64,000 bases of DNA from Actinomycetota bacterium (GTDB lineage: Bacteria > Actinomycetota > Acidimicrobiia > Acidimicrobiales > JAJPHE01), in NCBI GenBank assembly GCA_027315345.1, contig DAHUYE010000067.1:62001-126000 (forward strand). The letters run 5' to 3'. Positions 41,040 to 49,752 of this stretch are shown here, piece by piece. The notes below the pieces were generated by a model. That model had not been told where the DNA came from. It saw only the letters and a program-made list of their open reading frames with translations, and made no database searches. The translations under genes and the position numbers were made by a program. Position 1 is the first letter of the stretch. Each line of letters opens with the position of its first letter.

Positions 41040-41438
41040 TCAGGCGGTGATTTCCTTGAGGCGGGCCTGGAGGGCCTCGGCCGAGGCGGCGGCCGGACCG
41101 GCCCCGCCGGCCTGCATGGCCATGAGCTTGGACATGTCGCCTTCGACCTTGATCTGGCCGGACATGAAGGCCTGCATGGCGGCGGACTGGTTACCGTCGA
41201 TGAAGATGGCCTTGGCCACGTCGAAGGGCACGGTCAGCTTGGTGGGGGCCCCATCGGCCAGGCCCCGCTCGAAGGACCCTGCCTCCATGCGGATCTCCCG
41301 GTCACCATCGGGCCCGCCGGTGACCACGATGTTGATGGTCAGGTCCTTCATGGCCGCCGGTACCTCGGGATCGCCCAGCTCGGCACGGACCTTCTCCACC
41401 TCATCGAACCATGCGTCGGACAGGAACGTCTCAGGCAT
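41040..41438 (-). CDS. SCP2 sterol-binding domain protein
   Basis: Single SCP2-fold protein of 132 residues. Typical features are INIVVTGGPDGDREIRME near 35-52, a hydrophobic cavity region, and GDMSKLMAMQ near 102-111 (the family GDMSKLM motif). It probably binds lipid or acyl-CoA ligands. GAGGAG lies just upstream of ATG 41438. The nearby ABC exporter is transcribed toward it, 69 nt away. Confidence 0.9.
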   Translation of the reverse strand: MPETFLSDAWFDEVEKVRAELGDPEVPAAMKDLTINIVVTGGPDGDREIRMEAGSFERGLADGAPTKLTVPFDVAKAIFIDGNQSAAMQAFMSGQIKVEGDMSKLMAMQAGGAGPAAASAEALQARLKEITA

Positions 41439-41506
41439 TTCTTCTCCTCAAAAGCTCGGATTTGCCCGAAGTCTGACCGGTCGCCCCGCGGGCCCGCAAG
41501 ACCGCT

Positions 41507-44500
41507 TCAGACCGCTTCCCGGGTGACGTCATAGGACCTCCACAGGGAGGCGTAGGTCCCCCCGGCCCGGATGAGATCCTCGTGGTTTCCCTCCTCGATG
41601 ATGCGGCCCTGGTCCACCACCGCGATCCGGTCGGCCAGGCGGGCCGTCTGCAGGCGATGGGCGATCAGGACGGTGGTCCGCCCCGAGGACATCTGGCGCA
41701 TGGCCCTGGTCACCCTGGCCTCGGTGGACAGGTCGAGGTTGGCGGTTGCCTCATCCAGCAGGAGGATGGCTGGGTCGACCAGGTAGGCCCGGGACAGGGC
41801 GATGAGCTGGCGCTGGCCTATGGACAGCGAGCGGCCGCGCTCGGTGACCACGTGGTGGTAGCCGCCGGGCAGCCGGGCGATGAAGTCGTGGGCGTCCATG
41901 GACCGGGCCGCCCACTCCACCTCGGCGTCGGTGGCATCGGGCCGCCCGTAGGCGATGTTGTCCCGGATCGAGCCCCCGAAGAGGAAAGCCTCCTGGGGCA
42001 CCACCCCCAGCTGGCTCCGGTAGGCGGCCATGCCCATGTCGGTGAGGGGGATCCCGTCGACGAGTACCCGGCCTTGGTTCGGGTCATAGAACCGGGCGAT
42101 GAGCTTGACGATGGTGGACTTCCCTGACCCGGTCTCGCCCACCAGAGCGAGGCTCGTCCCGGCTTCCACGTGCAGGTCGGCGCCGCACAGGGCGTCGGTG
42201 ACGCCCTGGGGATAGCGGAAGCGGACCCCCTCCAGCCGGATCTCGCCCCGCAGCCGGGCCGGCGGGAGCACCGGCCGGTCCGCCTCCGGGGTGGAGACCG
42301 GGGTGGCCATCAGCTCCCGGATCTTGGTCATGGCCGCTTTGGCCTGTTGGTAGGAGTCGAAGATCTGGGACATCTGCTGGACAGGGTCGAAGACTTCATC
42401 GATGTAAAGGATGAAGGCCAGTAGCGACCCGGCGCTGACCAGGCGGTGCTCGAGGAGATAGGCGCCGTAGGCCAGCACCAGGGCCTGGGCGCCGACTTCC
42501 AGGAAGTTGACGAAGGGGAAGAACATGGACTGCAGACGGATGGTCTCCTGCCGCGAGCTGCGGTAGGCATCGGCCAGGCCGTGGAACTGGGTCATGTTCC
42601 GGCCCTCCCGCACATAGGCCTGAGAAACCCGGACCCCGGAGATGTTCTCCTGCAGGTTGGCGTTGACGGCCGCGATCCGCTCCCTCACGGTGAGATAGGC
42701 CCGCTCCGATCGGTGCCGGAACCATTGGGTGGCCGCCCCCAGCGGGACCATGATGATCATGACCAGCAGGGCCAGACGGACACTCATGACGAAGAAGATG
42801 AGACAGCCTCCGGCCAGCTGCATGAGGCTGACCACGCCGTTGACGACGCCGTTCTGGAAGAGGGACTGGAAGGCTTCCACGTCCGAGCCCATCCGGGTCA
42901 GCACCCGTCCCGCCATCTCCCGCTCGTAGTAGTCCATCCCCAGCCGCTGGAGGTGGGCGAAGATGCGGATGCGCAGGGTGTACAGAAGCTCCTGCGTGGT
43001 GCGCCCGGTGTAGAGGTTCTCCACCCGGTTGATCCACAGGTCGGCCAAGGTGAAGACCAGGTAGGCCACTGCGGCGGCCCAGACGATGGACAGGGCGTGG
43101 TCGGTGGCGCCCCGGTCGACGCCGGACTTGATCAGATAGGGACCTACCAGGGTGCCGGCCACGGTGTCGGCCATGGCCAGGAACAGCGCCCCCAACAGCC
43201 GGCGGCGGTAGGGCCCGAAGATGGTGCGCAGGCTGAAGTCGGGCTGGGGGGCGGCGGCGGCGCCGGCGTCGCTGAAGGGTGAATCCACGATGGGAGGCAG
43301 CTTGGCCAGGGCGGCCCGCACCCGGGGGCCGGCCGGCACCCCGCCGGCCATGAGCCGTCCTCCGCCTCCGCCGCCCCCGCCCATGCCGTGCCCTCCGCCA
43401 CGGCGCGTGCCCATCCAGCCGGGAAGGCCCAAGGCGGGCCCGGCGGTGCCGTCTTCGGGGGCGGCCCAGGCCGACGGGGTCACCACCCCGGTGAAGCGGT
43501 GGGGGACACCCTCGTTGTCGGAGGGATCGCCCTCGACCGCGGTGGCAAAGGGGCCCAAACGGGCACCGGGCGAGGACGCCCCCACCAGCGCCTCGGTCAG
43601 CTCGGAGGCGTCATCCTCATCCGGGGCATCGATAGGGCCGTCCTCGGGCCCGGCCAGCAGCCGCCGGTAGAGGGGACAGCGCCCGATCAGTTCGTCATGG
43701 GTGCCGGCGTCGACCACCCGACCCCCGTCGATGACGACTATCCGGCTGGCCAGGTCGAGGGTCGAGCGGCGATGGGCGATGAGGACGGTGGTCCGGCCCG
43801 GCAGCAGTTCCCGCAGGGTCCGGTGAATCTCCTCCTCGGTCCGCACGTCGATGGAGGAGGTGGCATCGTCCAGGATCAGGACGGAGGGCCGGGTTATGAG
43901 AGCCCGGGCCAGGGCGATCCGCTGGCGCTGCCCTCCGGAGAGGGTGTAGCCGCGCTCACCGACCACCGTGTCGTATCCGTCGGGCAACTCGGTGATGAAC
44001 CCGTTGGCGCCGGCCGCCCGGGCCGCCTCTTCCACCTCGGCGTCGCTGGCATCGGGCCGAGCGAAGGCGATGTTGGCTCTGACCGTGTCGGAGAAGAGGA
44101 AGGACTCCTCGAAGACGACCCCGATCTGGCTGCGCAGGGACGCGGTGGTCAGGTCGCGGACATCCCGCCCGTCGACCAGGACGGCTCCGTCCTGCACGTC
44201 GTAGAAGCGGGGCAGGAGCAGGGAGATGGTCGACTTACCCGACCCGGAGCCGCCCACCAGAGCCACCGTCTCCCCGGCCTGGACGGTTAGGTCCAGAGTC
44301 CGGAGGATGGGGCTGGACCTCATGTAGCCGAAGGTCACCTGCCTGAGCTCGATCTGGTGGTCGACGCTCTCGAGCACGCCGGCCCCGGGCCGGTCGCTGA
44401 CGAAGGGCGTGGAGTCCAGCAGCTCGAAAATCCGCTCGGCCCCGGCCCGGGCGTTCTGGGCCTGCACGCTGAAGTTGGCCAGGGAGCGGGCCGGGCCCAC

Positions 44501-45439
44501 CAGCTGGGCCAGGTAGATGTTGAAGGCCAGGAAGGTGCCCAGGGACAGGTGACCCCGGTAGACCATGTAGCCGCCCACGGCCAGGATGGCCACCTCGCCC
44601 AGAGTGGGGATGGTCGACAGCGTCGGCTGGTAGCGGTTGACGATTCGGATGTTGCGCATCCGGGTCCCGAACAGGACGGCGGCCCGTTGCTTGAGCTGGG
44701 ACAGTTCCCGATCCTCCTGGCCGAAGGCCTTGACGACCCTGACCCCGTAGACGGCCTCCTCCACCACGCCGGCCAGCTCGGCGGTGCGCTGCTGGGCGTC
44801 CCAGCTGGAGGCGAAGGTCCACTGGCGCATACGCCAGGACACGAAGGCGATGGCCGGCACACACAGCAGGACCACCACGGTCAGGAGGGGGGACAGGAAC
44901 AGGGCGATGGTGAGGGAGATGACGAACTGCAGGACGTTGCTGGTCGTGATGGGCAGCAGCATCATGAGGTTCTGGACCAGGTTGACGTCCGAGCTGGCCC
45001 GGCTCACCAGCTGGCCGGTCTGCATGTCGTCGTGGCGGGCGAAATCCAGCCGTTGGAGGTGGTCGAACAGCGCCGTGCGCAGGTCGTAGTCCACCCCCAG
45101 GCTGATCTGGCCGGCGCTGTAGCGGCGCAGGTAGGCGAAGGCGAACTGGAACACGGCCAGGCCCAACAGGATGAGGATCAGGCCGGTCACGCCGTGATCG
45201 CTGGTGATCACCAGGTGGCTGGAACCCGAACCCGCTCCCTTGACGGCCACCACGTCATTGACGATGGCCCGGGGCAGCAGAGGCAGGACGCTGGTGGCCC
45301 CCATACTCATCAGGGCGGCGAAGACGGCCAGGGCGAAGCGGCCCCTCCTCCTCACCATGAGTTGGATGAGGCGCCGGGCCCAGGCCCGGCCCGGGTCCTC
45401 GGCATCGTTCTCGGGGCCTGGCGGCCGGCTGATAACCAG
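41507..45439 (-). CDS. Fused heterodimer-type ABC exporter, apparently starting at CTG
   Basis: One 1310-residue chain with two membrane-ATPase halves. NBD1 has GGSGSGKST, LSGGQ and a Walker B ending LILDD, so the catalytic Glu is Asp. NBD2 has GETGSGKST, a variant signature LSIGQ, and Walker B LLLDE. This predicts one degenerate and one active ATP site, as in TM287/288-type exporters. A linker of about 120 residues contains a Gly-rich run. ATG 45358 would remove the conserved elbow helix (ARRLIQLMVRRRGRF). The only codon that keeps it is CTG 45439, right after an in-frame TAA and with GGAGGG 4 nt upstream. The substrate is likely a lipid or drug. Confidence 0.9.
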   Translation of the reverse strand: MVISRPPGPENDAEDPGRAWARRLIQLMVRRRGRFALAVFAALMSMGATSVLPLLPRAIVNDVVAVKGAGSGSSHLVITSDHGVTGLILILLGLAVFQFAFAYLRRYSAGQISLGVDYDLRTALFDHLQRLDFARHDDMQTGQLVSRASSDVNLVQNLMMLLPITTSNVLQFVISLTIALFLSPLLTVVVLLCVPAIAFVSWRMRQWTFASSWDAQQRTAELAGVVEEAVYGVRVVKAFGQEDRELSQLKQRAAVLFGTRMRNIRIVNRYQPTLSTIPTLGEVAILAVGGYMVYRGHLSLGTFLAFNIYLAQLVGPARSLANFSVQAQNARAGAERIFELLDSTPFVSDRPGAGVLESVDHQIELRQVTFGYMRSSPILRTLDLTVQAGETVALVGGSGSGKSTISLLLPRFYDVQDGAVLVDGRDVRDLTTASLRSQIGVVFEESFLFSDTVRANIAFARPDASDAEVEEAARAAGANGFITELPDGYDTVVGERGYTLSGGQRQRIALARALITRPSVLILDDATSSIDVRTEEEIHRTLRELLPGRTTVLIAHRRSTLDLASRIVVIDGGRVVDAGTHDELIGRCPLYRRLLAGPEDGPIDAPDEDDASELTEALVGASSPGARLGPFATAVEGDPSDNEGVPHRFTGVVTPSAWAAPEDGTAGPALGLPGWMGTRRGGGHGMGGGGGGGGRLMAGGVPAGPRVRAALAKLPPIVDSPFSDAGAAAAPQPDFSLRTIFGPYRRRLLGALFLAMADTVAGTLVGPYLIKSGVDRGATDHALSIVWAAAVAYLVFTLADLWINRVENLYTGRTTQELLYTLRIRIFAHLQRLGMDYYEREMAGRVLTRMGSDVEAFQSLFQNGVVNGVVSLMQLAGGCLIFFVMSVRLALLVMIIMVPLGAATQWFRHRSERAYLTVRERIAAVNANLQENISGVRVSQAYVREGRNMTQFHGLADAYRSSRQETIRLQSMFFPFVNFLEVGAQALVLAYGAYLLEHRLVSAGSLLAFILYIDEVFDPVQQMSQIFDSYQQAKAAMTKIRELMATPVSTPEADRPVLPPARLRGEIRLEGVRFRYPQGVTDALCGADLHVEAGTSLALVGETGSGKSTIVKLIARFYDPNQGRVLVDGIPLTDMGMAAYRSQLGVVPQEAFLFGGSIRDNIAYGRPDATDAEVEWAARSMDAHDFIARLPGGYHHVVTERGRSLSIGQRQLIALSRAYLVDPAILLLDEATANLDLSTEARVTRAMRQMSSGRTTVLIAHRLQTARLADRIAVVDQGRIIEEGNHEDLIRAGGTYASLWRSYDVTREAV

Positions 45440-45490
45440 TTATCCCTCCGGGAGCGGCCCTTGGCGCCGGTGGGCCGCTAAAGAAGTTCC

Positions 45491-45520
45491 ATATCCTAAC
45501 TATTAATATACCTAATCAAG
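45491..45520. promoter_or_regulatory. AT-rich divergent promoter region
   Basis: The gap between the ABC exporter and the aldo/keto reductase contains a 30-bp AT-rich block in otherwise GC-rich DNA. It includes the 8-bp palindrome TATTAATA (45501-45508) flanked by two CCTAA words (45495-45499, 45511-45515). On the minus strand TTGATT and TAGGAT are spaced 15 nt apart, a plausible promoter. It probably serves both genes. Confidence 0.5.
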
Positions 45521-45544
45521 CAGCCAGAGAGAGAAGGCGGTCGG

Positions 45545-46489
45545 ATGCGTTACGTCGAGGTGCAGGGAGCGAAGGTCTCGGTCATCGGACTCGGGGCCTG
45601 GCAGTTCGGGGCCCAGGGATGGGACTACGGGGACGATTACATAGACCGGGAGAGCCGGCTCATCGTGGAGAAGGCCCTGGACCTCGGGGTCAATCTGATC
45701 GACACGGCCGAGGCCTACGGCCGGGGCCGGTCCGAGGAGGTTCTGGCCGGGGCCATCGCCGCCCGGCGGGGTGAGGTATTCCTGGCCACCAAGGTCTTCC
45801 CCAACGAGCCTCTCGACGCCGAGGAGGTGGTGCGGCGGGCCCGGGCCAGCGCCGAGCGAATGGGTGTGGACCGCATCGACCTCTACCAGCAGCACTGGCC
45901 CAGCGATCAGGCCCCGCTGGAGCAGGTCATGTCAGGCATGGCCCGCCTGCAGGCCGAGGGTCTGGTCACCCACGTCGGGGTGAGCAACTTCAGCACCGAG
46001 TTGTGGCGAGAGGCGGAAGAGGCGTTAGGCGGTCCGGTGCTGTCCAACCAGGTCCGTTTCAGCCTGGTCTCCCGCCACCCCGAGCAGCGCCTGATACCCC
46101 GGGCGGAGGCGGACGGCCGGATCGTGATCGCCTACAGCCCCCTGGGGCAGGGCTTCCTGTCCGGGCGCTACGACGGGTCCAACACTCCCTCCGATCTGCG
46201 CCAGAACAACCCGCTGTTTCGGCCCGAGGTCGTGGCCAAGGCCGGCGCCATGACCTCGGCTCTGGCCGAGGTGGCCGCCACCCACGGAGCCACGCCGGCC
46301 CAGATCGCCCTGGCCTGGGTGATCGCCCGGCCGAATGTCGTAGCCATTCCCGGCGCCAGCAGCGTGGGGCAGATGGCCAGCAACGCCGCCGCCGCCGACA
46401 TCGAACTCACCGAGGACGAGGACGTCCGCCTGTCCGAGGCGGCCGATGCCTTCGTGGCCGAGGCCGGGGACGACCTGGTCCGGCGCTGA
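45545..46489 (+). CDS. Aldo/keto reductase
   Basis: NADPH-dependent oxidoreductase of 314 residues with a TIM-barrel fold. The catalytic tetrad is visible: Asp in LIDTAEAYG near 55, Tyr at its end, Lys in LATKVFPN near 84, and His in YQQHWPSD near 118. The C-terminal cofactor segment reads IPGASSVGQMASN near 278-290. It resembles the YajO/Tas-like general reductases. ATG 45545 follows AGAAGG by 7 nt. It is divergent from the ABC exporter and may share its regulatory region. Confidence 0.93.
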   Translation: MRYVEVQGAKVSVIGLGAWQFGAQGWDYGDDYIDRESRLIVEKALDLGVNLIDTAEAYGRGRSEEVLAGAIAARRGEVFLATKVFPNEPLDAEEVVRRARASAERMGVDRIDLYQQHWPSDQAPLEQVMSGMARLQAEGLVTHVGVSNFSTELWREAEEALGGPVLSNQVRFSLVSRHPEQRLIPRAEADGRIVIAYSPLGQGFLSGRYDGSNTPSDLRQNNPLFRPEVVAKAGAMTSALAEVAATHGATPAQIALAWVIARPNVVAIPGASSVGQMASNAAAADIELTEDEDVRLSEAADAFVAEAGDDLVRR

Positions 46490-46550
46490 GGGCCCTCCGC
46501 CCTTCGAGACCGGGGAATTATTCGGACCTGCCTGGCGATTTCGCCCCCGC

Positions 46551-46586
46551 CGGCCCGGCTTGGGCCGGGTTTGCTCAAGCCGGGTC
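46551..46586 (+). terminator. Alternative hairpins after the aldo/keto reductase
   Basis: CCCGGCTTG (46554-46562) pairs with CAAGCCGGG (46576-46584). Its left part can instead pair locally as CCCGG-CTTGGG-CCGGG (46554-46569), followed by TTTG. The two stems are mutually exclusive. The short one followed by TTTG is the better terminator. Confidence 0.5.
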
Positions 46587-46858
46587 CGGCGCCGGTCGAT
46601 GAGGCTGGGTGAGTCCGACCGAGACCGATACCGATACCTGGCTGCCTTCCCTACGCGCTCTGCCAGAGCCGGGTGCCGTTCACCCGGTGGTGCATGGGGA
46701 GCACCGGCCGGCTGACGATCCCCAGGCCGTCGGGGTGATCGGTTCCCGCCGTGCCGCCAGCCTGCCCACCACCGTGACCAGCCGTTATCCGTTGGTGATC
46801 GGAGCCGACTTGCGCGGCTCTCGGCTGCGCCGGCGCGCCGGGCCCGCCTTGACGCTGC
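46587..46858. other. Region between aldo/keto reductase and pyrE with one weak open frame
   Basis: After the hairpin no recognised gene is present. An open frame from GTG 46609 runs through this stretch into the pyrE 3' end; it is listed separately with low confidence. Confidence 0.4.
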
Positions 46859-46911
46859 CTAAGCGCCTACCGCGTCTAGGAAGGCGAGGTCCAAAACCGA
46901 CCGCACCGTGA
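46609..46911 (+). CDS. Possible short hypothetical protein (100 aa)
   Basis: The frame has a GAGG 5 nt before GTG 46609 and fairly typical codon use over its first two thirds. The product is Arg/Pro/Leu-rich and matches no family I know; AVGVIGSRRAAS recalls part of a DprA/Rossmann motif but is too short to judge. It overlaps pyrE by 53 bp in convergent orientation. It may be a fragment or non-coding. Confidence 0.2.
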   Translation: MSPTETDTDTWLPSLRALPEPGAVHPVVHGEHRPADDPQAVGVIGSRRAASLPTTVTSRYPLVIGADLRGSRLRRRAGPALTLPKRLPRLGRRGPKPTAP

Positions 46912-47401
46912 GGCCGGCTTCGTCCAGGGGGGGATGATGTCCGCCGCTGCGGTCGATGACGCAGAGCACGGTGTCGACCAGAGCGCCGCGCCGGCGCAAC
47001 TCATCGGTGGACATGGCCACCTGGCCGCCGGTGGTGATGACATCCTCCACCACCAGGACCCGCCGGCCGGAGAAGTCCGGTCCCTCAGCCAGCTTGGCCG
47101 TGCCGTAGGTCTTGGCTTCCTTGCGGACCAGCAGCTGGGGCAGCCCGGTCAGCAGGGAGAGGGCCGTGGCCACGGGAACCCCGCCCAGTTCGAGGCCGGC
47201 CAGCAACTCGGTGCCCGGTGGGATCAGGGGAGCGGCCAGAGTGGCCACCGACTGCAGGAGGACCGGATCCGATTCGAAGAGATACTTGTCGAAGTAGAAG
47301 TCGGCCTGCTGGCCCGAGCGCAGGGTGAAACTCCCGGTCAGGCGGCAGCGTTGATTCACGCTGCGGCCCAGCGCCTCCCGATCAGCCAGGCTCTCGCTCA
47401 C
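46859..47401 (-). CDS. pyrE: Orotate phosphoribosyltransferase
   Basis: Converts orotate and PRPP to OMP in pyrimidine synthesis. The 180-residue product has an early TLRSGQQADFYFDKY near 24-38, the flexible loop VRKEAKTYG near 85-93 and the PRPP-binding motif VLVVEDVITTGGQ near 110-122. GTG 47401 is preferred over longer frames because conserved sequence begins here. TACGGT lies 8 nt upstream on this strand and no ribosome-binding site is seen, so the transcript may be nearly leaderless. Confidence 0.95.
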   Translation of the reverse strand: MSESLADREALGRSVNQRCRLTGSFTLRSGQQADFYFDKYLFESDPVLLQSVATLAAPLIPPGTELLAGLELGGVPVATALSLLTGLPQLLVRKEAKTYGTAKLAEGPDFSGRRVLVVEDVITTGGQVAMSTDELRRRGALVDTVLCVIDRSGGHHPPLDEAGLTVRSVLDLAFLDAVGA

Positions 47402-47409
47402 GGTCCGAC

Positions 47410-47415
47410 ACCGTA
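47410..47415 (-). promoter_or_regulatory. -10-like box before pyrE
   Basis: On the minus strand TACGGT is followed by 8 nt (GTCGGACC) and GTG 47401, close to the leaderless pattern found at other genes here. Confidence 0.4.
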
Positions 47416-47451
47416 GCCAGACGGCGCCGGCGGCCCGGCCGGGACGGCCGT

Positions 47452-49752
47452 TCAGGCCTCGGGGGCGGCCACCGCCGCCCCCGACCCGATCAGCGAGGTT
47501 ATGTCGGCCTCGCTCAGCCCCGCCTCGGCCAGCACCGACCGGGTGTGCTGGCCCAGGCCGGGGGCCACCAGGGTGGCTTCGGTCTCGGTCCGGCTGAAGC
47601 GGGCCAGGCGATGGGTCGTCCACCAGCCGGCCCGGTCGGGACGGGGATCGGCCCGGAGGAATCCGAAGGCGGCCAACTCGTCATCCTCAGTGAGGTCCCG
47701 GGGGTTGGGCACGGCCACGGCCGGGATGGCAGCCGCCCCCAGCCCGTCGGGGGCTGTCCTTGTGGCCTGAGCCGCCAGCACCTGGCCGAGCGGGGTGCCG
47801 GCGCCGCCGAGGGCCTCGGCCACCTCGGCCGGCGGGAAGTCGCTCTGGATGCGGATCCAGCCGTCGGCGGTGGGGAAGAAGCCGTCAGTGCCGGCGCCGG
47901 AGGGTCCCCGGTGGTCGCGGCCGCCCCGGCGGGGTTCGGGCCGGCCCCGGTACCGGACCAGATCAGGACTCTGGAGCAGCGCCGACATGGCCGCCAGCGA
48001 GGTCCAGACGTGCTGGCCGCCTCCGCCCCGGCTGCGGTGGAACAGGGCCAGGCAGGCGCCCAGGGCCGACACGGCCGCGGCGGTGACGTCGTTGACGGGG
48101 ACGGTCAGGAATACCGGCTCGCTGTCCCCGCCCTGAGCGATCATCATCCCGCTCATGGCCTGCAGGACGGGATCAAAACCGGCCTCGGCGCCCAGCGGCC
48201 CGGTGGTGCCGAAGCCGGTGATGGTCAGGGTGATGATGGCGGGGTTGACGGCGGTCAGGTCGGCGTGGGTGAGGCGCAGCCGGCCCAGGACCCCGGGGCG
48301 GTAGTTGTCGATGACGACGTCGGCGCCCTCCACCAGTCGGAGCAGGGCATCGCGCCCGGCCGGCTGCTGGAGGTCGAGCGAGATGCCCCGCTGGCCCTTG
48401 TTGTAGGCGGCGAAGCCCGGTCCCCGGAAGCTGTCCCCGCCGGGCGGCTCCACCTTGATCACCTCGGCGCCCAGTTCGGCCAGCAGGGAGCCGGCGAAGG
48501 GGCCGGCGATGATGGCCCCGAGATCGATCACTCTCACCCCCTTCAGGGGTCCCGCCCGTCCCGGCCGCCGGTCGGTGGCGCCGTTGGCGGCAACGCCGGC
48601 CCCGGAGTCGGGGTCCCCGGAGGCGGCCCGCTCCGGCCCGTCGGTCCAGATGCGCGGGGGGGAGGAGCCGATGGCGGGTGCCGGGCCGCCCACCCGGGCC
48701 GGACTGCCGGTGAGGTTGAGGGCGACTCCCGGCATCACCACCCGGCCCCGCGGCGGGTCCTCGACCTCCGCCCGCATGCCGATGGCAGCCAGCTGGGGGT
48801 GGTCGAGCCAATCCTGGCGGGAGAGCAGCGGTCCGGCCGGGCAGCCGGCGGCGGCCAGGGCGTCCAGCCAGTCCTGGCGGGGCCGGCCGGCAAAGACGGC
48901 GGCCATCTCCTCGATGACCCAGGCGGCATTCTCGGGGCGGAGGATGGCGGCCCGGCCCCCGCCGCCGAGGCGGGGGTCCTCGGTGAGGCCGGCCATGCCC
49001 AACACGGCGAAGGCCCGCTGGCTGAAGTGTGGGGTGAGGGCGGCCAGGAAGAGCCACTCCCCGTCGGCGCAGCGGTAGGGGCGGTAGAACGGCACCGGTC
49101 CGCCCGGGCCACCCAGGCGGGGCCCGTCCCGGGCCGGTTCCGGGGCGGAGGCATCGAAGGTGAAGGCGGCCGAGCCGGCCACCCCGGCGGCGTGGACGCC
49201 GCCGACCTGCACCACCTGGCCCTGCCCGCTGGTCAGCCGTTCCCGCAGGGCGGCCACGGCGGCGGCGGCGGCCCAAGCCCCCTGGATGACGCTCAGGCAG
49301 GGCACGATCATCTCCACCGGGCCGCCGTCGTAGGAGGCCTGCCGCAGGCCCAGCCCGGAGGCGGCCCAGGCCAAGGCGTCGGAGTTGGCGCCCCCCGCCC
49401 AGGGGGCGTCACCCGTGAAAGGCCCGAGGTGGATGAGGAAGGCCGAGGCGGGGTCGGCCCGGTGGGTGTCGAGGTCGAAGGGGGTGCCGGCCAGGGACCG
49501 GGCCGGTCCGTCCAGGAGGACAGCGTCGGCGTGGCGGGCCAGGCCCGCCGCCTCCGGGCTGGCGGGGCCGGAGGCGGCCACGCTGCGCTTGCCCCGGTCC
49601 CAGACGGCCCGGCCCGGGTCGGACTCCCGGGGCGTACCCGGGGCCTCGATCCGGACCACGTCGGCTCCGAAGTCGGCCAGGAACATCCCGGCCACCGCCC
49701 CGGCCGTGCCGGTGGTGCAGTCGAGGATCCGCAGACCCTCCAGGGCGCTCAG
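47452..49752 (-). CDS. Two-domain class III CoA-transferase (CaiB/BaiF type), apparently starting at CTG
   Basis: A 766-residue protein made of two CaiB/BaiF domains. The first begins LEGLRILDCTTGTAGAVAG and continues MFLADFGADVVRIEAPG. The second begins near 390 with LKGVRVIDLGAIIAGPFAG and LLAELGAEVIKVEPPGGD. Family members move CoA between acyl groups; the substrate is unknown. The only in-frame ordinary start, GTG 49695 (codon 20), would cut off the first conserved strand. CTG 49752 overlaps the upstream diiron-protein stop as CTGA. The operon is tetR, diiron protein, this gene. Confidence 0.88.
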   Translation of the reverse strand: MSALEGLRILDCTTGTAGAVAGMFLADFGADVVRIEAPGTPRESDPGRAVWDRGKRSVAASGPASPEAAGLARHADAVLLDGPARSLAGTPFDLDTHRADPASAFLIHLGPFTGDAPWAGGANSDALAWAASGLGLRQASYDGGPVEMIVPCLSVIQGAWAAAAAVAALRERLTSGQGQVVQVGGVHAAGVAGSAAFTFDASAPEPARDGPRLGGPGGPVPFYRPYRCADGEWLFLAALTPHFSQRAFAVLGMAGLTEDPRLGGGGRAAILRPENAAWVIEEMAAVFAGRPRQDWLDALAAAGCPAGPLLSRQDWLDHPQLAAIGMRAEVEDPPRGRVVMPGVALNLTGSPARVGGPAPAIGSSPPRIWTDGPERAASGDPDSGAGVAANGATDRRPGRAGPLKGVRVIDLGAIIAGPFAGSLLAELGAEVIKVEPPGGDSFRGPGFAAYNKGQRGISLDLQQPAGRDALLRLVEGADVVIDNYRPGVLGRLRLTHADLTAVNPAIITLTITGFGTTGPLGAEAGFDPVLQAMSGMMIAQGGDSEPVFLTVPVNDVTAAAVSALGACLALFHRSRGGGGQHVWTSLAAMSALLQSPDLVRYRGRPEPRRGGRDHRGPSGAGTDGFFPTADGWIRIQSDFPPAEVAEALGGAGTPLGQVLAAQATRTAPDGLGAAAIPAVAVPNPRDLTEDDELAAFGFLRADPRPDRAGWWTTHRLARFSRTETEATLVAPGLGQHTRSVLAEAGLSEADITSLIGSGAAVAAPEA

